Part shown: one piece after another, positions 61,361 to 64,000 of the stretch
How the letters are laid out: each line of letters opens with the position of its first letter
Position numbering within the stretch: the stretch's first letter is position 1
Origin: Thalassobaculum sp. OXR-137
Lineage (GTDB): Bacteria; Pseudomonadota; Alphaproteobacteria; Thalassobaculales; Thalassobaculaceae
NCBI RefSeq assembly: GCF_034377285.1
Contig: NZ_CP139715.1
Coordinates: 3,332,001 to 3,396,000, forward strand
DNA length: 64,000 nucleotides
Direction: 5' to 3'
Position numbers and translations under genes: made by a program
Notes under the pieces: generated by a model
Told to the model about the DNA's origin: nothing
The model's database searches: none
The model's input: only the letters and a program-made list of their open reading frames with translations

Positions 61361-61398
61361 TTTTCATTCTCGAGATGAAAATGAACGAAAATTCGTTC
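61361..61398. promoter_or_regulatory. paired inverted repeats, putative RpiR operators
   Basis: In the AT-rich 188-bp gap between the divergent cupin and RpiR genes lie TTTTCAT-N7-ATGAAAA (61361-61381) and GAACGAA-AA-TTCGTTC (61383-61398), 1 bp apart. RpiR-family regulators commonly bind GAA/TTC-rich palindromes, so autoregulation plus control of the transport operon is likely. Confidence 0.55.
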
Positions 61399-61519
61399 TT
61401 GTGGTCAATACGGAAATTTCGATTCTATGATTCAAAAAGAATATTCGTTCAATTTGTTGCCTGCGCCGCCCCCGCACGGGTATAGCCGGGACAGGCCGGA
61501 ACGACGGAAAGCGACCCGC

Positions 61520-62389
61520 ATGAGCGTGGATACCTCGGGCAGCCCGCAATCCTTCGACGCCCTGCGGCACGCGTTGCAGGAGCGCTACGACGAGCTCAGC
61601 CCGCACCTGCAGCGGCTGGCGCGCTTCGCGCTGGACGATCCCAACGCCTTCGCCCTGGAGACGGTGACGCGGCTCGCCGACGTGGCGGAGGTGCAGCCCT
61701 CCACCCTGATCCGCTTCGCCAAGGAGCTCGGCTATTCCGGCTTCTCGGACATGCAGAAGATCTTCAAGCTGCGTCTGATCGAAGGGGCGCCGGCTTATCG
61801 AGAGCGGATCTACCGCCATCGCGACTCCCTGGAGCACGCCGCCAAGGACGATCCGGCGGCCATCCTGAACGAGTTCACCGACGCCTCCATCATGTGCCTT
61901 GAGAGGCTGCGCGACACGGTGCAGCCGGAGACGCTGGCCAAGGCCCTCGCGATGATGGACGCGGCCGACACCATCTACGTGATCGGTCAGCGCCGAGCCT
62001 TTCCGATCGCCTCCTACCTCGCCTACGGATTGATCCGGCTGGAGCGCCGGTGCCAGCTCCTCGATTTCGTCGGCGGCATGGTTCCGCAGCAGATCGCCAC
62101 CCTGCGGCAGAGCGACCTGCTGATCGCCATCGCCTTCGCCGAATACACACCCGCCGTGGTGGAAGCCGTGCGCGACGTCCATATCCGCGGCATTCCGTCG
62201 ATCACCCTGACCGACGTGCCGACCAGTCCCCTGGCCCGCCACAGCGACCTTTATTTCTGCGTCGACGACGCGGACATCCACCGGTTCCGTCCCATCGCCG
62301 GCTCCATCAGCCTGGTCCAGTCGCTGATCATCGGCCTGTCCTACTTCCAGGACGCCTGCAAGGACGGCGACGGGGCGGACGCCTCCTAG
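61520..62389 (+). CDS. RpiR/MurR-family transcriptional regulator
   Basis: 289 residues from ATG 61520; the open frame begins at 61427, but GGAAAG precedes 61520. An N-terminal RpiR helix-turn-helix (about residues 12-85, with VTRLADVAEVQPSTLIRFAK) is followed by a SIS sugar-phosphate-binding domain (about 125-265: IYVIGQRRAFPIASYLAYGL, LLIAIAFAEYTPAVVEAV). Such regulators sense phosphosugars or related metabolites. It is divergent from the cupin-liv operon, its most likely target. Confidence 0.92.
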   Translation: MSVDTSGSPQSFDALRHALQERYDELSPHLQRLARFALDDPNAFALETVTRLADVAEVQPSTLIRFAKELGYSGFSDMQKIFKLRLIEGAPAYRERIYRHRDSLEHAAKDDPAAILNEFTDASIMCLERLRDTVQPETLAKALAMMDAADTIYVIGQRRAFPIASYLAYGLIRLERRCQLLDFVGGMVPQQIATLRQSDLLIAIAFAEYTPAVVEAVRDVHIRGIPSITLTDVPTSPLARHSDLYFCVDDADIHRFRPIAGSISLVQSLIIGLSYFQDACKDGDGADAS

Positions 62390-62394
62390 CGCCC

Positions 62395-63081
62395 ATGCCG
62401 CGGATCCGGGTCCATAGCCGCAGCATCGCCGGTCTGCGGGAAGCGGATCTGGAAGCCGAGCGGGCGTTGCTGGACGAGGCGGAGCGCGAGCGTGCCGGCC
62501 GGTTCGTGTTCGAATCCGGGCGGGTGGAATTTACCGCCGTCCATGCGCTGGTCCGTACACTCCTCGGCAGGGAACTGGGCGCCGACCCGCGGGCCCTCCG
62601 CTTCGTGGCACAGGCCTATGGCAAGCCGGCCGTGTGGCTGGACGGCGCGCCGGCGCCGGTCTCCTTCAATCTGTCGCATACCGCCGGCATGGTGGCGGTC
62701 GCCGTCGGGCCCGCCGATATGGCGCTCGGCGTGGACGTGGAGAACGGGGAGCGTGCGGTCGATCTTTCCATCGCCGAGAGCTATTTCGCGCCGATCGAAA
62801 CTGCCTGGCTGATGGCCAAAGCCGAGCCGGACCGGCGGCGGGCGTTCACCACCCTGTGGACGTTGAAAGAGGCGTTCATCAAGGCGACGGGGAAAGGGCT
62901 CTCCCAGGAGCTCGACCGGTTCTGGTTCGCCGATCCCAGCCAGATCCCGATCCGCATCGGCTTCCGCGACGAGGACGCGGGGCAGGCGGACGAGTGGCGG
63001 TTCGAGCACCGGATCCTGGGGGAGCATCACCATCTTTCGGTCGGCTGGCGCGGACCGGGGGAGGTGGAGTGGATCGACTGA
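62395..63081 (+). CDS. 4'-phosphopantetheinyl transferase (Sfp type)
   Basis: 228 residues from ATG 62395, 5 bp after the RpiR stop. It carries the Sfp-type motifs FNLSHTAGMVAVAV near residue 93, the Mg-binding LGVDVE near 113 and WTLKEAFIKATGKGL near 158. It transfers phosphopantetheine from CoA to the serine of carrier domains. The window has at least twelve ACP/PCP domains needing this, so it is the natural candidate to activate the PKS/NRPS, although it is about 17 kb away and next to a catabolic regulator. Confidence 0.93.
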   Translation: MPRIRVHSRSIAGLREADLEAERALLDEAERERAGRFVFESGRVEFTAVHALVRTLLGRELGADPRALRFVAQAYGKPAVWLDGAPAPVSFNLSHTAGMVAVAVGPADMALGVDVENGERAVDLSIAESYFAPIETAWLMAKAEPDRRRAFTTLWTLKEAFIKATGKGLSQELDRFWFADPSQIPIRIGFRDEDAGQADEWRFEHRILGEHHHLSVGWRGPGEVEWID

Positions 63082-63138
63082 GCTCTCGACCAAGAGGCGC
63101 CCGGAGCGGCGGACCGCTCCGGGACAGGACGTGAGCGC

Positions 63139-64000
63139 TTACTCGGCCGCCGCGGCCGAGGCGCCGGCGCCGGTATAGGCGGCGGCACTGTTGCCGGCGA
63201 GGCGGCCGAAGACGGTGCCGGCCATCAGCCCGCTGCCGCCCGGGTAGTTCTCCACGAACAGACCGCCGACCAGCTCGCCCGCCGCGTAGAGGCCGGGGAT
63301 GGTCTGGTCCTGCATGTCCTGGACCTCGCCCTTGTCGTTGATCTTCAGGCCGCCGAAGGTGAAGGTGATGCCCGTCGTCGTGACGTAGGCCTCGAACGGC
63401 CCCTCGTTGATCGGCAGGGCCCAGTTGGTCTTGTTGATCGCCAGACCCTCGGTCGTCACGCCGTCCAGCACCGACGGATTGAACTTGCCCGGCTTGCAGG
63501 CGGCGTTGAACTCGTCGACCGTCTTCTTCAGCGCGTCCGGCGCGATCTCGAGCTGTTTCGCCAGATCCTCGATGGTGTCGGCGGTCACCTTGGTGACCTC
63601 GCGGATCCGGTACTCGTCGCGCAGCAGCGGGATGGTCTTCTGGTCGAAGATCTGCACCGCCGTGCGATAGGGCTGGCTCATGATGGCGCGGCCGAACTTC
63701 ACATAGGTGTGGTTGCGCACGTCCTCGCCCTCGTTGACGAAGCGCTCGCCGTTCATGTTGACCATGATGCCCCAGGGGTAGGAGTGCTTCTGGAAGTTGT
63801 CGAGCACCGAGTAGTCGCCATAGGGCGGGGCGGAAATGTCCCAGCCGACCGAGTGGCAGCCCGACCAGTTGCCGTAGGGGCGGGCGCCCATGTCGAGCGC
63901 CATGCGGATGCCATCGCCCATGTTGTGGCGGGTGCCGCGGACCCGGCAGAGGTCCCATCCCGGGCCGAGATAACGCACGCGCATCTCCGGATTGGACTCG
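63139..64000 (-). CDS. FAD-dependent dehydrogenase, TcuA/fumarate-reductase flavoprotein-like (5' part outside window)
   Basis: About 286 C-terminal residues of a flavoprotein that enters from the right edge (ESNPEMRVRYLGPGWDL). Visible landmarks are GTRHNMGDGIRMALDMGA, a substrate/FAD-domain region GITFTFGGLKINDKGEV, and the C-terminal FAD-binding GLYAAGELVGGLFVENYPGGSG (written here without its exact limits). It resembles tricarballylate dehydrogenase TcuA and related fumarate-reductase flavoproteins, which oxidise or reduce C-C bonds of organic acids. It converges with the phosphopantetheinyl transferase gene (57 bp gap) and may belong to a separate catabolic operon. Confidence 0.88.
   Translation of the reverse strand, partial: ESNPEMRVRYLGPGWDLCRVRGTRHNMGDGIRMALDMGARPYGNWSGCHSVGWDISAPPYGDYSVLDNFQKHSYPWGIMVNMNGERFVNEGEDVRNHTYVKFGRAIMSQPYRTAVQIFDQKTIPLLRDEYRIREVTKVTADTIEDLAKQLEIAPDALKKTVDEFNAACKPGKFNPSVLDGVTTEGLAINKTNWALPINEGPFEAYVTTTGITFTFGGLKINDKGEVQDMQDQTIPGLYAAGELVGGLFVENYPGGSGLMAGTVFGRLAGNSAAAYTGAGASAAAAE

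Noticed and set aside
61427-61519. Upstream start for the RpiR regulator
   Set aside because: The added 31 residues contain no family sequence, and ATG 61520 has a better ribosome-binding site.

Overview
The window is very GC-rich, with long open antisense frames, and its gene repertoire looks like an alphaproteobacterium, probably Rhodospirillales-like. That placement is inferred from gene types only; there is no rRNA or other marker here. I saw no tRNA, rRNA, CRISPR array, insertion sequence or prophage.

Region 1 (1 to about 44.66 kb, minus strand) is one long hybrid PKS/NRPS operon, read from 44662 down past position 1. Gene order is FAAL-ACP-KS-AT-KR-ACP-KS-[no AT]-KR-ACP; a seven-module NRPS of about 7,924 residues with an N-terminal TubC-type docking domain; KS-AT-KR-ACP-C; an AsnB-type amidotransferase; a free A-PCP protein; and a protein that opens with a C domain and runs off the window. 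The genes overlap by ATGA or sit 2 to 42 nt apart. Inferred product: a fatty acid activated by the FAAL, extended by PKS modules with ketoreduction only, then joined to Pro-X-X-(Val/Ile)-(Val/Ile)-(N-methyl X)-Thr, another ketoreduced C2 unit, and at least one more amino acid. Modules 4 and 5 are a tandem duplication with an exact 3174-bp period. No epimerase or thioesterase domain is visible; release is presumably encoded beyond position 1.

Region 2 (44.66 to 49.29 kb, plus strand) holds the divergent regulatory region, a SyrD/PvdE-type cyclic-peptide ABC exporter, an SPFH/prohibitin-like membrane protein, a coiled-coil plus DUF697-like membrane protein and a tiny two-helix membrane protein. 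A 16-bp palindrome, GAATAACATGTTATTC, lies upstream of the DUF697-like gene, and a 15/16 copy lies 50 bp upstream of the PKS/NRPS operon. This suggests a shared regulator and a role in export or membrane self-protection.

Region 3 (49.29 to 53.55 kb) has unrelated singletons: a cysteine-rich secreted protein, an alpha/beta hydrolase, a DUF2254 membrane protein and an NtaA/SnaA/DszA-type flavin monooxygenase.

Region 4 (53.57 to 64.0 kb) is a catabolic or transport island. A minus-strand operon runs cupin, Tat-exported substrate-binding protein, livH, livM, livG, livF, an unusual short ABC ATPase, a Gfo/Idh/MocA oxidoreductase and an SDR. It is divergent from an RpiR-type regulator, with inverted repeats between them. 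A Sfp-type phosphopantetheinyl transferase follows the regulator by 5 bp and is the obvious candidate to activate the carrier domains of region 1. The window ends inside a TcuA/fumarate-reductase-like flavoprotein gene.
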